Source of the DNA: Ahaetulla prasina | Lineage: Eukaryota; Chordata; Lepidosauria; Squamata; Colubridae | Reading direction: 5' to 3' | Assembly (NCBI RefSeq): GCF_028640845.1 | Contig: NC_080540.1 | Span: 279,325,524-279,389,523, forward strand | Length of the DNA: 64,000 nt | Part shown: positions 25,601-32,190 of the stretch, piece by piece | How the letters are laid out: each line of letters begins with the position of its first letter | Numbering within the stretch: position 1 is the first letter of the stretch | The notes under the pieces: model-generated | What the model was told of the DNA's origin: nothing | Database searches by the model: none | What the model saw: the letters and a program-made list of their open reading frames with translations, nothing else | Position numbers and translations under genes: made by a program

Positions 25601-28178
25601 TTTCATGGCTCCATAATTGTTGGGATATTGGAGCTGGGAGGAGAAGCCTGTGAGAACTTCAGTAGGTCCTCTGTCTCTGTCATTGTTTAACAAATGCATG
25701 ATAGATACCAAGGTCAACCATGGGAGAATAGCCTGAAGTCAAATAGAAATGCTTAACTAAAAATCCCTTGTAGATATTTTAAGAGATATAAAAAGCAGCA
25801 CTAAAACTTACTTTTATCAAATTGGATTCAAAATTTAGGTCCAAATTATTGAATACTTAAATAGTAAGAAATTTAAATAAACTAAAATACAAAATCTTTC
25901 AACAATTTGTTCCACTCCAGCTTTTGATCAGACAAGAGAATCAGTGAATGAGAAAAGGTTCTTCACTTCTAGTATGACATCTCAGACCACTGAAGAGACT
26001 GATGACAATACTGTGAGTGGTTGGAGTGTCCCCGAAGAGATCCAGCAAATACTGTATGGTACATCTAATGTACATTTCAAGAAGGTGAGGATGGCAAAAA
26101 TGGCTAAAGCTCTGAAATAGTTACTTGTTTGTGTCTTCATTTTATTTTGTATCTATGTCTCTCCTGGGAGAAGGATCTGATTCTTATTGTTTACAGTGCC
26201 TTTTCATATTCAAGTTATTCTCCAAAGTACCTGTGAGCAGGACAAGAAGCAATGGGTGAAAATTAATCAAGGAAAGAAGCAACCTAGAACTAAGGAGAAA
26301 TTTCCTGACAGTTAGAATAATTAATCAGTGTAACAACCTGTCTCCAGAAGTTGTGAATGCTCCACTGGAAGTTTTTAAGAAGATGTCGGATAACCATTTG
26401 TCTGAAGTGGTGTAGGGTTTCCTGCCTAAGCAGGGGGTTGGATTAGAAGACCTCCAAGGTCCTTTCCCACTCTGTTATTCAATTCAATTCCTATTCCTAT
26501 TCTATTCTTGTTAACATTTGATCCCAAATCCAGTTTTGGACGTGATAAATTCTTGTCACTCTTCTACTCCAAAAAAATAGGACGATAGTCTCAGGGCTAA
26601 AACAAAGAGAGTGTTCCTTAAAAGGAAAATATGAAAAGGTGTCATCTGAAGATCCAAAAACTTTTGAGGTGAGCAGAATCACCTTCTCCCAGGATGCCAG
26701 TGGGCCATGCTATAAGAAGGGTATTCCGCCCCTTTTCCAAAAAGTGGGGCTAAGTTAGATGTTCCAGTGTTCCTACACTATTGCTGTGCTGTGTTTTCAT
26801 AGGATTTTGAGGAGGCAGAATAGATGGGGAAGACGAGAAAAGCTTAGGCCTCCAAATGAATCCCTTTGGTACTATATAATAAACTTCACTTCAGTAAAGC
26901 ACAGAGTAATCAGAAAGAGCAGGGCAGATGCATCCATTGGAGATAATATTACCGTGTTTCACCGAAGAAAAAAACTATCCCGAAAATAAAGCCTTAAGTT
27001 GATTTTTACCTGTGCACCCAATATAAGCCCTACCCCCCCCAAAATAAACCCTAATTAAGACCCCACCCACTCCATGGTGCACGGGGTGGAGCGAGGCGCA
27101 TGGGTAAAAATTAAGCTGGGGGGGTGGAGTTGCCCTACTACTTACCTTCGGACAGTTGCAACCAGGTCTTGCGCACCTCAGCAGCTGCCTTGTGGGCCCA
27201 CTTCTTCTGCAACTGGCAAGGCCGGCAAGGCTTCCCTGAAGGCTTGTGCAGCTGATAACAGAGCTCTGGATCAATCCAGAGCTGTTATCGACTGCAGAGA
27301 CTTTCAGGAAAGCCTTGCCAGCCACAGAAGATGTTCCTGAAGGCATCTGATAGCGATAAAGGAGGGCAGGGGCGATGCGCGCAAGTGAGGTGAGTCAGTA
27401 GAAGACATCCCCCCGAAAATAAGACCTGGTACCTTTTCTCAATGGCTCAGTGGCTACGACAGTGAGCTTGTCGATCGAAAGGTCGGCAGTTCAACTGTTT
27501 GAATCCTTAGTGCCGCGTAACGGGTGAGCTCCTGTTACTTGTCCAAGCTTCTGCCAAACTAGCAGTTCGAAAGCACGTAAAAAATACAAATAGGGACCAC
27601 CTTTGGTGGGAAGGTAACAGCGTTCCATGCGTCTTTGGTGTTTAGTCATGCCAGCCACATGACCATGGAGACATCTTCAGACAGCGCTGGCTCTTTGGCT
27701 TTGAAACGGAGATGAGCACCGCCCCTTAGAGTCGGGAACGACCAGCACATATGTGCGAGGGGAACCTTTACCTTTACCTTTATTACATATATAAGACCAG
27801 GTCTTATTTTCAGGGAAACACAATGTAAGAAACTGGTGACTTTGAGTCACAGAAGTAGAAAGTAAGGAAAGAGTGGAGCCAATGATTGGTTTCCAACAGA
27901 GATCAAACATTAAGGCTTTTTGTTCATTATATACTTTTGCAGTAGCTGGCCTAATTTTAACCCTGGGGAAAATGACTTTTTTGGCCTTGAAAAGGTCTCT
28001 TGATTTCTTATCTCCATCATGCTTCTCTTTCTCTCTCCAGGAATCACTTCCAGAAGATGCTTACTCCATTGCCAGTCTTAATAATATTGACAGTATGAGT
28101 GAAAGTACCAGCAGCATCCTTAGCAAGCTGGACTGGAATGCCATCGAGGCTATGGTAGCAAATGTGGAGGAGAAGTAA
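297..28178 (+). CDS. CPLANE1: CPLANE1 (C5orf42), 3' third of the gene, 22 coding exons
   Basis: CPLANE1 is a subunit of the CPLANE complex, which acts at the ciliary base in recruitment of intraflagellar transport proteins; the human gene is mutated in Joubert and oral-facial-digital syndromes (established knowledge). Here 22 exons chain in phase from 297 to the TAA at 28176-28178, giving 1159 residues, compared with about 3200 in human, so this is roughly the last third. The product is mostly low-complexity, with repeated short P-L-L motifs, a Lys/Glu-rich basic segment (residues encoded at 2112-2226 and 18860-19022), a possible helical segment at 13681-13922 and an acidic C-terminus ending VEEK. 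The call rests on protein recognition plus the convergent arrangement with NIPBL, which matches human 5p13.2. I could not align it to a reference. Every intron is GT-AG except possibly the one after 2226. Confidence 0.85.
707..1450 (+). CDS. CPLANE1: CPLANE1 exon 2 of 22 (large exon)
   Basis: 744 nt, phase 0 to 0. Acceptor TTATTTAG, donor AAG|GTAATG. Starts RSVHMNDSS. Carries the recurring motifs [24 protein letters not shown] and LPLLYSNL (see findings). Confidence 0.9.
1609..1772 (+). CDS. CPLANE1: CPLANE1 exon 3 of 22
   Basis: 164 nt, phase 0 to 2. Acceptor ATGAACAG, donor AG|GTAAAG. Encodes [19 protein letters not shown] and then a Lys-rich end. Confidence 0.88.
2112..2226 (+). CDS. CPLANE1: CPLANE1 exon 4 of 22 (probable GC donor)
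   Basis: 115 nt, phase 2 to 0. Acceptor CACACTAG. Basic, Lys/Glu-rich start ([15 protein letters not shown]). The best donor is AAG|GCAAGC at 2227, a GC-type site. A weaker in-frame GT donor, GCT|GTAAAG at 2212, would remove five codons without changing the phase. Confidence 0.8.
2587..3307 (-). pseudogene. L2 ORF2, C-terminal part, frameshifted
   Basis: Runs in the RT frame from 3307 to 2756 ([11 protein letters not shown], then [17 protein letters not shown]), then continues in a second frame (2769-2587), so at least one indel lies near 2756-2769. Confidence 0.8.
3308..4282 (-). pseudogene. L2 ORF2, reverse transcriptase part
   Basis: 324 codons open. Shows the RT motifs [44 protein letters not shown] and [10 protein letters not shown]. 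Ends in TAG where the next in-frame block begins [14 protein letters not shown], so a single sense-to-stop change separates the two. Weakly expressed or dead copy. Confidence 0.88.
4298..5680 (-). pseudogene. L2 ORF2, endonuclease part
   Basis: Open for 460 codons; the first roughly 100 codons are probably upstream sequence read by chance. From about residue 110 it matches APE-type endonucleases: [12 protein letters not shown], then [11 protein letters not shown], then [11 protein letters not shown] and finally [12 protein letters not shown]. These hold the expected N, E, D-N and D-H catalytic residues. Ends at a premature TAA (4298-4300) in frame with the reverse-transcriptase block. Confidence 0.85.
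6942..6961 (-). promoter_or_regulatory. YY1-like and NRF1-like motifs at L2 5' end
   Basis: On the - strand the first bases of the element read TGCGCATGCGCA followed at once by AGATGGCGC. The first is a perfect NRF1-type palindrome (6950-6961). The second holds the YY1 core (CAAGATGGC). Both are common in human L1 and TATA-less promoters; their role here is inferred. Confidence 0.5.
7262..7515. repeat. Decayed copy of the CAGGTAGTCC TIR element
   Basis: Resembles the interior of the better copies at 22804 and 30378 (stretches such as GTCACATGATTGTGATTTG and CAATGGGGAAACCACC). The ends are not recognisable. Confidence 0.45.
7606..7639. repeat. (TG)n microsatellite
   Basis: Uninterrupted TG dinucleotides in the CPLANE1 intron before exon 5. 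Confidence 0.95.
7842..7893 (+). CDS. CPLANE1: CPLANE1 exon 5 of 22
   Basis: 52 nt, phase 0 to 1. Acceptor TTGCCTCAG, donor CTGA|GTAAGT. Encodes [17 protein letters not shown]. Confidence 0.88.
8360..8475. mobile_element. hAT-type MITE, 116 bp, perfect 8-bp TSD
   Basis: Starts CAGGGGTCTCCAACC and ends in a near-perfect inverted copy. Almost the whole element is a palindrome. Flanked by ATTTAAAT on both sides (8352-8359 and 8476-8483). Same family as the element at 13033. Confidence 0.88.
8922..8975 (+). CDS. CPLANE1: CPLANE1 exon 6 of 22
   Basis: 54 nt, phase 1 to 1. Acceptor CTCTTTTAG, donor ATG|GTACGT. Encodes [17 protein letters not shown]. Confidence 0.87.
9294..9392 (+). CDS. CPLANE1: CPLANE1 exon 7 of 22
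   Basis: 99 nt, phase 1 to 1. Acceptor TATTTTAG, donor CTG|GTAAAA. Encodes [19 protein letters not shown] and a short Thr/Asn-rich end. Confidence 0.87.
9521..10109. repeat. 31-bp minisatellite, 19 units
   Basis: Nineteen head-to-tail 31-bp units (TGGTGGATTGCAAAG followed by TAACARTTGTGTAGAA) fill 589 bp exactly. Units differ at a few fixed sites, mainly ACAATTGTG versus ACAGTTGTG. All - strand frames are open over long distances because 31 is not a multiple of 3; these reading frames are an artefact of the repeat. Confidence 0.96.
10269..10367 (+). CDS. CPLANE1: CPLANE1 exon 8 of 22 (paired with exon 9)
   Basis: 99 nt, phase 1 to 1. Acceptor AATAAAG after a TTTTTCTC stretch, donor ACAG|GTGTGT. 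Encodes [20 protein letters not shown] and ends SASASVT. Resembles the next exon in sequence, phase, length and splice context. Confidence 0.82.
11063..11173 (+). CDS. CPLANE1: CPLANE1 exon 9 of 22 (paired with exon 8)
   Basis: 111 nt, phase 1 to 1. Acceptor CAATCAAG, donor ACAG|GTGTGC. Encodes [19 protein letters not shown] and an Ala-Ser repeat from four GCTTCT hexamers (11144-11167). Confidence 0.84.
12060..12166 (+). CDS. CPLANE1: CPLANE1 exon 10 of 22
   Basis: 107 nt, phase 1 to 0. Acceptor TTTCTTTAG, donor TTG|GTCAGT. Encodes [19 protein letters not shown] then a Ser/Thr-rich end. Confidence 0.86.
12215..12556. mobile_element. hAT-type element, 342 bp, GC-rich
   Basis: Begins CAGGGGTGAAAC, ends in the related inverted GTTCAACATCCTTG, and is flanked by perfect 8-bp copies of GTCTAAAC (12207-12214, 12557-12564). 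Its interior (CTGGATCTGGCCCGG) is much more GC-rich than the surrounding intron. Starts only 48 bp after the exon 10 donor. Confidence 0.85.
12672..12700. repeat. (GTTT)n microsatellite near exon 11 acceptor
   Basis: Tetranucleotide run that may serve as part of the pyrimidine-rich region before the acceptor at 12714-12715. Confidence 0.8.
12716..12911 (+). CDS. CPLANE1: CPLANE1 exon 11 of 22
   Basis: 196 nt, phase 0 to 1. Acceptor GGTGTAG, donor CAAG|GTAAAT. Encodes [20 protein letters not shown] and ends [10 protein letters not shown]. Confidence 0.88.
13033..13152. mobile_element. hAT-type MITE, 120 bp
   Basis: CAGGGGTCTCCAACCTTGGC at the left and its inverse at the right; the whole element forms one hairpin. 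TSD CTCTATGC/CTCTACAC (6 of 8 identical), of the form nTCTAnAn known for some hAT families. Same family as 8360-8475. Confidence 0.86.
13246..13627. mobile_element. TIR element, CAGGTAGTCC family
   Basis: Begins AAGTAGTCCTCAACTTATGACC and closes with GTAAGTTGAAAGCTACCTG, inverted relative to the start. Interior holds repeated GTTAATTGAATG-like and GATCACATGATCATGGGGAT strings shared with 22804 and 30378. Superfamily not assigned. Confidence 0.7.
13681..13922 (+). CDS. CPLANE1: CPLANE1 exon 12 of 22
   Basis: 242 nt, phase 1 to 0. Acceptor GATTGAAAG, donor TTG|GTATAT. Encodes [14 protein letters not shown] and a Glu/Lys/Leu-rich likely helical stretch ([20 protein letters not shown]). Confidence 0.88.
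13976..14014. repeat. (TG/TA)n microsatellite
   Basis: Mixed ATATGTGTGTATATGTG repeat shortly after exon 12. Confidence 0.85.
14558..14651 (+). CDS. CPLANE1: CPLANE1 exon 13 of 22
   Basis: 94 nt, phase 0 to 1. Strong acceptor TCTTTTTTACAG, donor GCAG|GTGAGT. Encodes [20 protein letters not shown] then [11 protein letters not shown]. Confidence 0.9.
15505..15663 (+). CDS. CPLANE1: CPLANE1 exon 14 of 22
   Basis: 159 nt, phase 1 to 1. Acceptor TTCAACTAG, donor TCTG|GTACTA. Encodes [20 protein letters not shown] and ends [10 protein letters not shown]. Confidence 0.88.
15994..16027 (+). CDS. CPLANE1: CPLANE1 exon 15 of 22 (34-nt microexon)
   Basis: Phase 1 to 2. Acceptor TTTTTTCATAG, donor GAGAG|GTATGT. 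Encodes [10 protein letters not shown]. Too short to show as an open frame, but required by phase. Confidence 0.82.
16769..17351 (-). mobile_element. Solo LTR, copy 1 (same family as 19955-21007)
   Basis: Read on the - strand it begins TGTTGTGGTCCACC and ends in a decayed GGTCACA. It aligns throughout with the LTR at 19955-21007 (shared GCCTTATGGGAGGG, TTTGCTT, CTTGCCTTCTGGCAGCTCTT). An ATAAAACAGG string near its 3' side fits a poly(A) region. I saw no 5-bp target duplication. No internal retroviral genes are present. Confidence 0.75.
17749..17880 (+). CDS. CPLANE1: CPLANE1 exon 16 of 22
   Basis: 132 nt, phase 2 to 2. Acceptor TTCGATAG, donor CCAG|GTAGTT. Encodes [20 protein letters not shown] and [11 protein letters not shown], one of the best-conserved-looking parts of the protein. 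Confidence 0.9.
17924..18060. mobile_element. hAT-type MITE, 137 bp, perfect TSD
   Basis: CAGTGGTGGGATTCA at the left, inverted GGAATCACACCACTG at the right, TSD TACGTACT on both sides (17916-17923, 18061-18068). Lies 43 bp after the exon 16 donor. Interior repeats AGAACCGGTTGTTAA twice. Confidence 0.85.
18428..18552. mobile_element. hAT-type MITE, 125 bp, perfect TSD
   Basis: CAGGGCTGTCAAACTCG at the left, inverted TTTTGACACCCTG at the right, TSD CTCTAAAT on both sides (18420-18427, 18553-18560), fitting nTCTAnAn. Confidence 0.86.
18860..19022 (+). CDS. CPLANE1: CPLANE1 exon 17 of 22
   Basis: 163 nt, phase 2 to 0. Acceptor TTATTTCAG, donor ATG|GTAAGG. Encodes a very basic stretch including [20 protein letters not shown]. 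Confidence 0.9.
19791..19954 (+). mobile_element. tRNA-derived SINE (family B), left half, split by LTR
   Basis: Starts GCAGAGGTGGTGCAGTGGTTAGAG (A-box region) with a B-box-like GTTCAAATCTC at about 19863-19873. Breaks off at CTGAC (19950-19954), where an LTR is inserted. Continues at 21008. Confidence 0.85.
19955..21007 (-). mobile_element. Solo LTR, copy 2, with 5-bp TSD, itself interrupted
   Basis: On the - strand: TGTTGTGGTCCACC at the 5' end and GGGTCATAACA at the 3' end, i.e. TG...CA termini. The target CTGAC is duplicated at 19950-19954 and 21008-21012. An AATAAAG poly(A)-signal string lies near the 3' side (revcomp of CTTTATTC at about 20012). A 5-bp duplication fits Ty3/Gypsy or some endogenous retrovirus LTRs; which one cannot be told without internal genes. 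Contains a foreign insert at about 20188-20708. Confidence 0.85.
20188..20708 (+). mobile_element. Non-LTR retrotransposon 3' end inside the LTR
   Basis: Interrupts the LTR alignment with copy 1. Its open frame (20187-20420) reads [20 protein letters not shown] and [13 protein letters not shown], a pattern typical of the extreme C-terminus of CR1/L2-group ORF2. Ends in an ATTCTATTCTAATTCTA-type tail. 5'-truncated. Exact junctions are uncertain by about 10 bp. Confidence 0.75.
21013..21080 (+). mobile_element. tRNA-derived SINE (family B), right half
   Basis: Continues the SINE from 19954: TCTGTAAACCACTTAGAG then GTGGTATATAAGTC and a TGCTCTTGCTAT end. The same body occurs uninterrupted at 37234-37441 in the other orientation. 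Confidence 0.83.
22218..22279 (+). CDS. CPLANE1: CPLANE1 exon 18 of 22
   Basis: 62 nt, phase 0 to 2. Acceptor TTTTTTGTATAG, donor GATAA|GTATGT. Encodes [20 protein letters not shown]. Confidence 0.87.
22804..23176. mobile_element. TIR element, CAGGTAGTCC family, 373 bp
   Basis: CAGGTAGTCCTTGATTTATG at the left and AAATCAAAGACTACCTG at the right. Interior carries GTGAATCACTGAAATTAG and a TTTTTTCAGTGCTGTT block shared with the copies at 13246, 30378 and 41150. Confidence 0.8.
23356..23520 (+). CDS. CPLANE1: CPLANE1 exon 19 of 22
   Basis: 165 nt, phase 2 to 2. Acceptor TTCTCTGAAG, donor GGAGG|GTAACG. Encodes [20 protein letters not shown] and ends QPRITSAG. Confidence 0.88.
23760..24170. repeat. 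Unclassified repeat-like block
   Basis: Base composition and strings such as TGTCAGGGTTCCAATGC and GGCCTGACACTAGG look like an old LTR-like or DNA-element remnant, but I see no clean ends or duplication. Confidence 0.3.
24237..24328 (+). CDS. CPLANE1: CPLANE1 exon 20 of 22 (found through phase)
   Basis: 92 nt, phase 2 to 1. Acceptor TTTTTTTACTGAAG, donor AAAAGG|GTAAGA. Encodes [20 protein letters not shown] and [10 protein letters not shown]. It is the only segment found that links the phase-2 end of exon 19 to the phase-1 start of exon 21. A second frame ([16 protein letters not shown]) is also open, but does not fit the phases. Confidence 0.78.
25921..26084 (+). CDS. CPLANE1: CPLANE1 exon 21 of 22
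   Basis: 164 nt, phase 1 to 0. Acceptor GTTCCACTCCAG, donor AAG|GTGAGG. Encodes [20 protein letters not shown] and [16 protein letters not shown]. Confidence 0.89.
26225..26516 (+). mobile_element. CR1 LINE 3' end
   Basis: Contains the CR1 3' signature (GGGTTGGATTAGAAGACCTCC, AAGGTCCTTTCCCACTCTG) and ends in ATTCAATTCAATTCCTATTC-type tail repeats. 5'-truncated. Confidence 0.85.
27224..27319. repeat. Long imperfect hairpin inside DNA element
   Basis: Arms 27224-27270 and 27275-27319 pair over about 45 bp with few mismatches, with the core AGAGCTCTGGA TCAA TCCAGAGCT. Confidence 0.8.
27440..27786 (+). mobile_element. tRNA-derived SINE (family C)
   Basis: A-box-like TGGCTCAGTGGCTACG, B-box-like GGCAGTTCAACTG, body GAAACGGAGATGAGCACC and tail (CCTTTA)n. 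It lies between perfect inverted 16-bp copies of GAAAATAAGACCTGGT (27415-27430 and 27796-27811). Other fragments of the same family are at 44838 and 48028. Confidence 0.82.
28041..28178 (+). CDS. CPLANE1: CPLANE1 last exon (22 of 22), coding part
   Basis: 138 nt with TAA, phase 0. Strong acceptor CTCTCTCTCCAG. Encodes [19 protein letters not shown] and ends [13 protein letters not shown]. Confidence 0.93.
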   Translation, partial: ESLPEDAYSIASLNNIDSMSESTSSILSKLDWNAIEAMVANVEEK

Positions 28179-28615
28179 AATTGTATCTTGCCTATTCTGG
28201 TCTTTAAAAGGACATTAAGTAGAATATGTAAATGAATAACTGGTGGTGAAGTTGGAAGATAATCAAGCGACATCACAACAAGAAACATCAAGGACCAACA
28301 TTCATCTATTTAGGAAATTCTGCATAATGTTACAGAAAAATTCAAGAAAATTTTTAAAAAATGATTACCTTCAGAATAATTTGATCGATGGTGGTGGTGC
28401 TGTTCCACAGGATGGTGTTTTAGGATTTGTAGAATATGTAGATGTTTAATAAATCTGGCAAATAAGGTCCTAAGGATGTTATTAACTTGTATTTCTGAAA
28501 GAGTGTTTAGAATTTAGGTGACCAGGTTTGCATCTTGATTTTGATGAATGTTGCTTAAAATTATGAACATTTAAATATTTTTAATATAATAAAATGTCTC
28601 GGGGTTGTTGTTTTT
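28179..28615 (+). other. CPLANE1: CPLANE1 3' UTR with two AATAAA signals
   Basis: AATAAA occurs at 28448-28453 and 28588-28593, the second followed by a GT-rich stretch (GGGGTTGTTGTTTTTTTG), which fits a cleavage downstream element. The end is therefore probably near 28605-28615. Confidence 0.65.
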
Positions 28616-29879
28616 TTGTTACATTGGAAAATGGTTTTGGGGGGGGGGTGATAAGTTTGCATTATATCATAAGTTTGTGTTATATATTTGTTTTGAAGGC
28701 GTTGCTGATATCCAGTATCTCTTGCTGTGTTATTTTTTTGGTAGTCTGTGAGATGTAATCAGGCCTTAAATTATGTTGCCTCCTTCACTATGTGAATATT
28801 TAAAACAATTTCATTTTTTAATTCATTCTCTTGGTGAATTTTTCATTAGGATGGCTGCTATACTAATAGCATATCTACTTTGAACCTTAAGATGAAAATG
28901 TGGATACAAGGGGCTTGTTTTTAGTTCCTACTACTCTTATTGGTGAAATTTTCATCAGAACCTTCAAGCCATTTTGAGTTCTTTTAAAATGCAAGATGTT
29001 AAAACATTCTGAGTCGATAAATATTTATGCTCAAACTAAGGAAATAACAGGTATTTCATATACTCATTTTACAAATTTGCCAATGTTACAGTTTATCATA
29101 AAGGCATGTTCTGGCTCCTAGTCTGAGAGCCCTTTTTCACACAGAAATGCTCCCTTGGAAGGTAGCTAATTGTCAGCCCTTTGAGGTAGGCCAAGAATGA
29201 CTGGACCTCTCCTGGACTCAAATATAGGCTGTAGTAACAAACTTGAAAGACTATTTTGCCTTCCTCTCCTCTTATATTTGGGTGATGCCAATTTGAATTT
29301 TTAATGTTTTCTTCATTTCTTGTCTAACATTGTCTCTGTGCCTCCAAACTCCGGTGGAAGAGGATTCTGATGAAGCAAAAGCTGGTGCCTTTTCATAACA
29401 GTTTGAACAGACATTACCAGACTGGGCTATTGTAAACTAAACGATTTTCCTCCTACAATGTTTGGTAACGAAATGAACTCTAATCTTTGTGTTCAATTAC
29501 TAGTGAATTACTCCTTTTGCAATTAAGATGAGATTGTAAATAAGGAAGACCCCATTATATTTTAATGGGATGAAAGAATCTTTAGAGTGCTTAATTAGAT
29601 AATCTGGTGGCATTCAAGAGATTGGAACAGCAGGATGGGATGCACATTGTGATACTACGATGATGTAACTTTGTAAATCAGGATTAAATCTTTATCCGTA
29701 TTTGTAGAAGTTGTAAAGCAATACTTTAGATATGCAATATATTAGCCTGAATCAACTGTTTAACATATTGATATCTATGGAAGTGTAAAAAATAATGATT
29801 TGTTCCTTCTTGTTCTCCAGTAACTATCCTAATTACTGTTATTATAAAAGCACACTGGATAGTAAAAAAAAGTGTAGAG

Positions 29880-29962
29880 CACGGGTGTCAAACTTGTGGC
29901 ATCATGTGACAAATAGCGACATTTTTTCCCTTCACAGAAGGCCTGTGTGTGACACATCCCTG
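29880..29962. mobile_element. hAT-type MITE, 83 bp, perfect TSD
   Basis: CACGGGTGTCAAACTTG at the left, inverted GTGACACATCCCTG at the right, TSD GTGTAGAG on both sides (29872-29879, 29963-29970). Related at the ends to 18428-18552. Confidence 0.82.
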
Positions 29963-30377
29963 GTGTAGAGCATGGACAGGGATACACATAGTTCTCCCTT
30001 AGAGATTGCTTGTTCAGTTACTAGTTACCAGGGTGCTGAAAAGGATAGCTATGATCAGTCCTTGAGCTTGCAACTGTCATGTTCCTGCGGTCATGTGATG
30101 GTGACTTGGGTGCTTGGCAACTGACATGCATTCGTGACAATCACAGTATCCCGCAGTCACATGATCACCATTTGATACATTCACAGCCAGTTTTCTGCAA
30201 GCAGTCAGTGAGAAGTTGCAAGTCACAATAATATGATGTTACACTGACATAGATCAGTGCAATCATAACATTTCAGTTTATGACATTAGTTAGCAACAGG
30301 GTTGCCAGTCCCAATTAGTTTGATGAGGACTACCTATATTAAGAATGGAAAATACTTGTGTACCTGTAGGGTAAATA

Positions 30378-30717
30378 CAGATAGTCCTTGACTTACGATC
30401 ACAATTGGGATCAGAATTTCTGTTGCTAAGCAAGGCAATTATTGAGTGAGTCCCTCTCAATTGTATAACTTTTTACATTTGTTAAGTGAATCGTTCAGTT
30501 GTTAAGTGAATGGGAAGGTCATAAATGTGATCACATGACCCCAGGAGCCTGCAACCATCAAAAATACATGCTGGTTGCCAAGTAACTCATTTTCATCATG
30601 TGATCGTGGGGATGCAGCCGTTGCAGGTGCAAGAACTAGTTGTAAGTCACTTTTTTTCAGTGCTGTTGTAACTTTAAATGGTCACTAAACAAATGGTTGT
30701 AAATCAAGGACTACCTG
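30378..30717. mobile_element. TIR element, CAGGTAGTCC family, 340 bp
   Basis: CAGATAGTCCTTGACTTACG at the left and GTAAATCAAGGACTACCTG at the right, both ends bordered by TA, which would fit a TA target duplication. Confidence 0.8.
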
Positions 30718-31367
30718 TACAGTATAGGGTGGATTAACATGGTTTTGGACTAATGCCTATCTTGAGAGTATTGCTTATGTTAATTCCAATTAATACATCA
30801 AACTGCTAAGAATGGTAATTTTTTAATGGAATGGGCAAACTCCAATGATTTCTCTTAAAACTATGACTTTGATAGAGTGTGGTTCTATTTTTGCAGATTT
30901 TAAACTACCATTGACTTCTTAACTAAAGTAGTGCTTTGCAATGAAAATACTAAAATTATGTACCCTTGTGGGGTCATCTATAATCACGCTTGGACCTAGC
31001 TATATTTCCCTCAAGATAGTAAGAGATAGGTAAGAAATTAAAATTGGTTTTCAAATTTCCATGAAACATTTGTGAAAATTTTAAGGAAGGTAATTTTTTG
31101 GTTTTGATTGAAAATGAAATTGATTGAAAACGACCTTATGATAAATATTGCAGAAGGAATATACCTACAAGGATTCTCTGAACAAGAGAAATCATAACTT
31201 CAATTTATTAGATTTTTCATTTGATTTTGCCAGTTCTTAACTCAGAATTAACCAGCTTCAAACTTTAAGTCTCCTTCAATTTTTCTAAAACCAGAGTTGA
31301 GGAAGGAAGGTATGGATGTCTACAGTCATACATAGCAAGTCCATCTGCTTGCATCCTATATTATCAG

Positions 31368-32190
31368 TTTAGAATAACAGAGTTGGATGGGACCTTGGAG
31401 GTCTTCTAGTCCAACTCCCTATTAGGCAGGAAACTCTATACCATTTCAGACAAATGGTTATTCAACATCTTAAAAACTTCCAGTGTTGGAGCATTCACAA
31501 TTTCTGGAGGCAAGTTGTTCCACTGATTAATTATTCTGTCAGGAAATTTCTGCTTAGTTCTAGGTTGCTTCTCTCCTTGATTAGTTTCCACCCATTGCTT
31601 CTTGTCCTGCCCTCAGGTGCTTTGGAGAATAGCTTGACTCCCTCTTCTTTGTGGCAGCCCCTGAGATATTGGAAGACTGCTATCATGTCTCCCCTAGTCC
31701 TTCTTTTCATTAACTAGACATACCCAGTTCCTACAACCGTTCTTTATACGTTTTAGCCTCCAGTCCCCTAATCATCTTTGTTGCTCCTCTGCACTCTTTC
31801 TAGATTCTCAACATCCTTTTTACATCGTGGCGACCAAAACTGAATGCTGTATATTCCAAGTGTGGCCTTACCAAGGCATTATAAAGTGGTATTAACACTT
31901 CATGTGATCTTGATTCTATCCGTTAATGCAGCCTGGTTGGCTTTTTTGGCAGCTGCAGCACACAGCTGGCTTATATTTAAGTAATTGTCCTCTGAAACTC
32001 CAAGATCTCTCACAGTTACTACTATTGAGTGAGGTACCAAATGTACCTGTGCATTTGGTTTTTCTTGCGCCCAATGTTCAAGTCTGTCAAGATATTTCTA
32101 TATCTTAAGCCTAGCTTCTGGAGTGTTAGCTGTTCCTGCCAGCTTAGTGTCGTCTGCAAATTTGTTTAGAGTCTATCACCCAGCTGAGCT
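31368..32190 (-). mobile_element. CR1 LINE 3' part, antisense
   Basis: Read on the - strand it ends in the CR1 signature (left end AGAGTTGGATGGGACCTTGG then GTCTTCTAGTCCAACTCC on +). Carries the CR1 3' coding/UTR region, 5'-truncated and with many stops. Confidence 0.88.

Larger units (their letters stand above)
26953..27822. mobile_element. TIR DNA element with internal SINE
   Basis: Left end GTGTTTCACCGAAG, right end inverted as GTGTTTCCCTGAAAATAAG. AAAATAAGCCC-like strings repeat inside, which is typical of a common reptile DNA element of the CCCCGAAAATAAGAC type. The superfamily is not assigned. A SINE occupies about 27440-27786. Confidence 0.65.

Noticed and set aside
25921..25933. Direct joining of CPLANE1 exon 19 to exon 21
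   Set aside because: It gives TGA as the second codon; an alternative acceptor after ACAAG at 25932 would keep the frame but is weak, and exon 20 explains the phases better.
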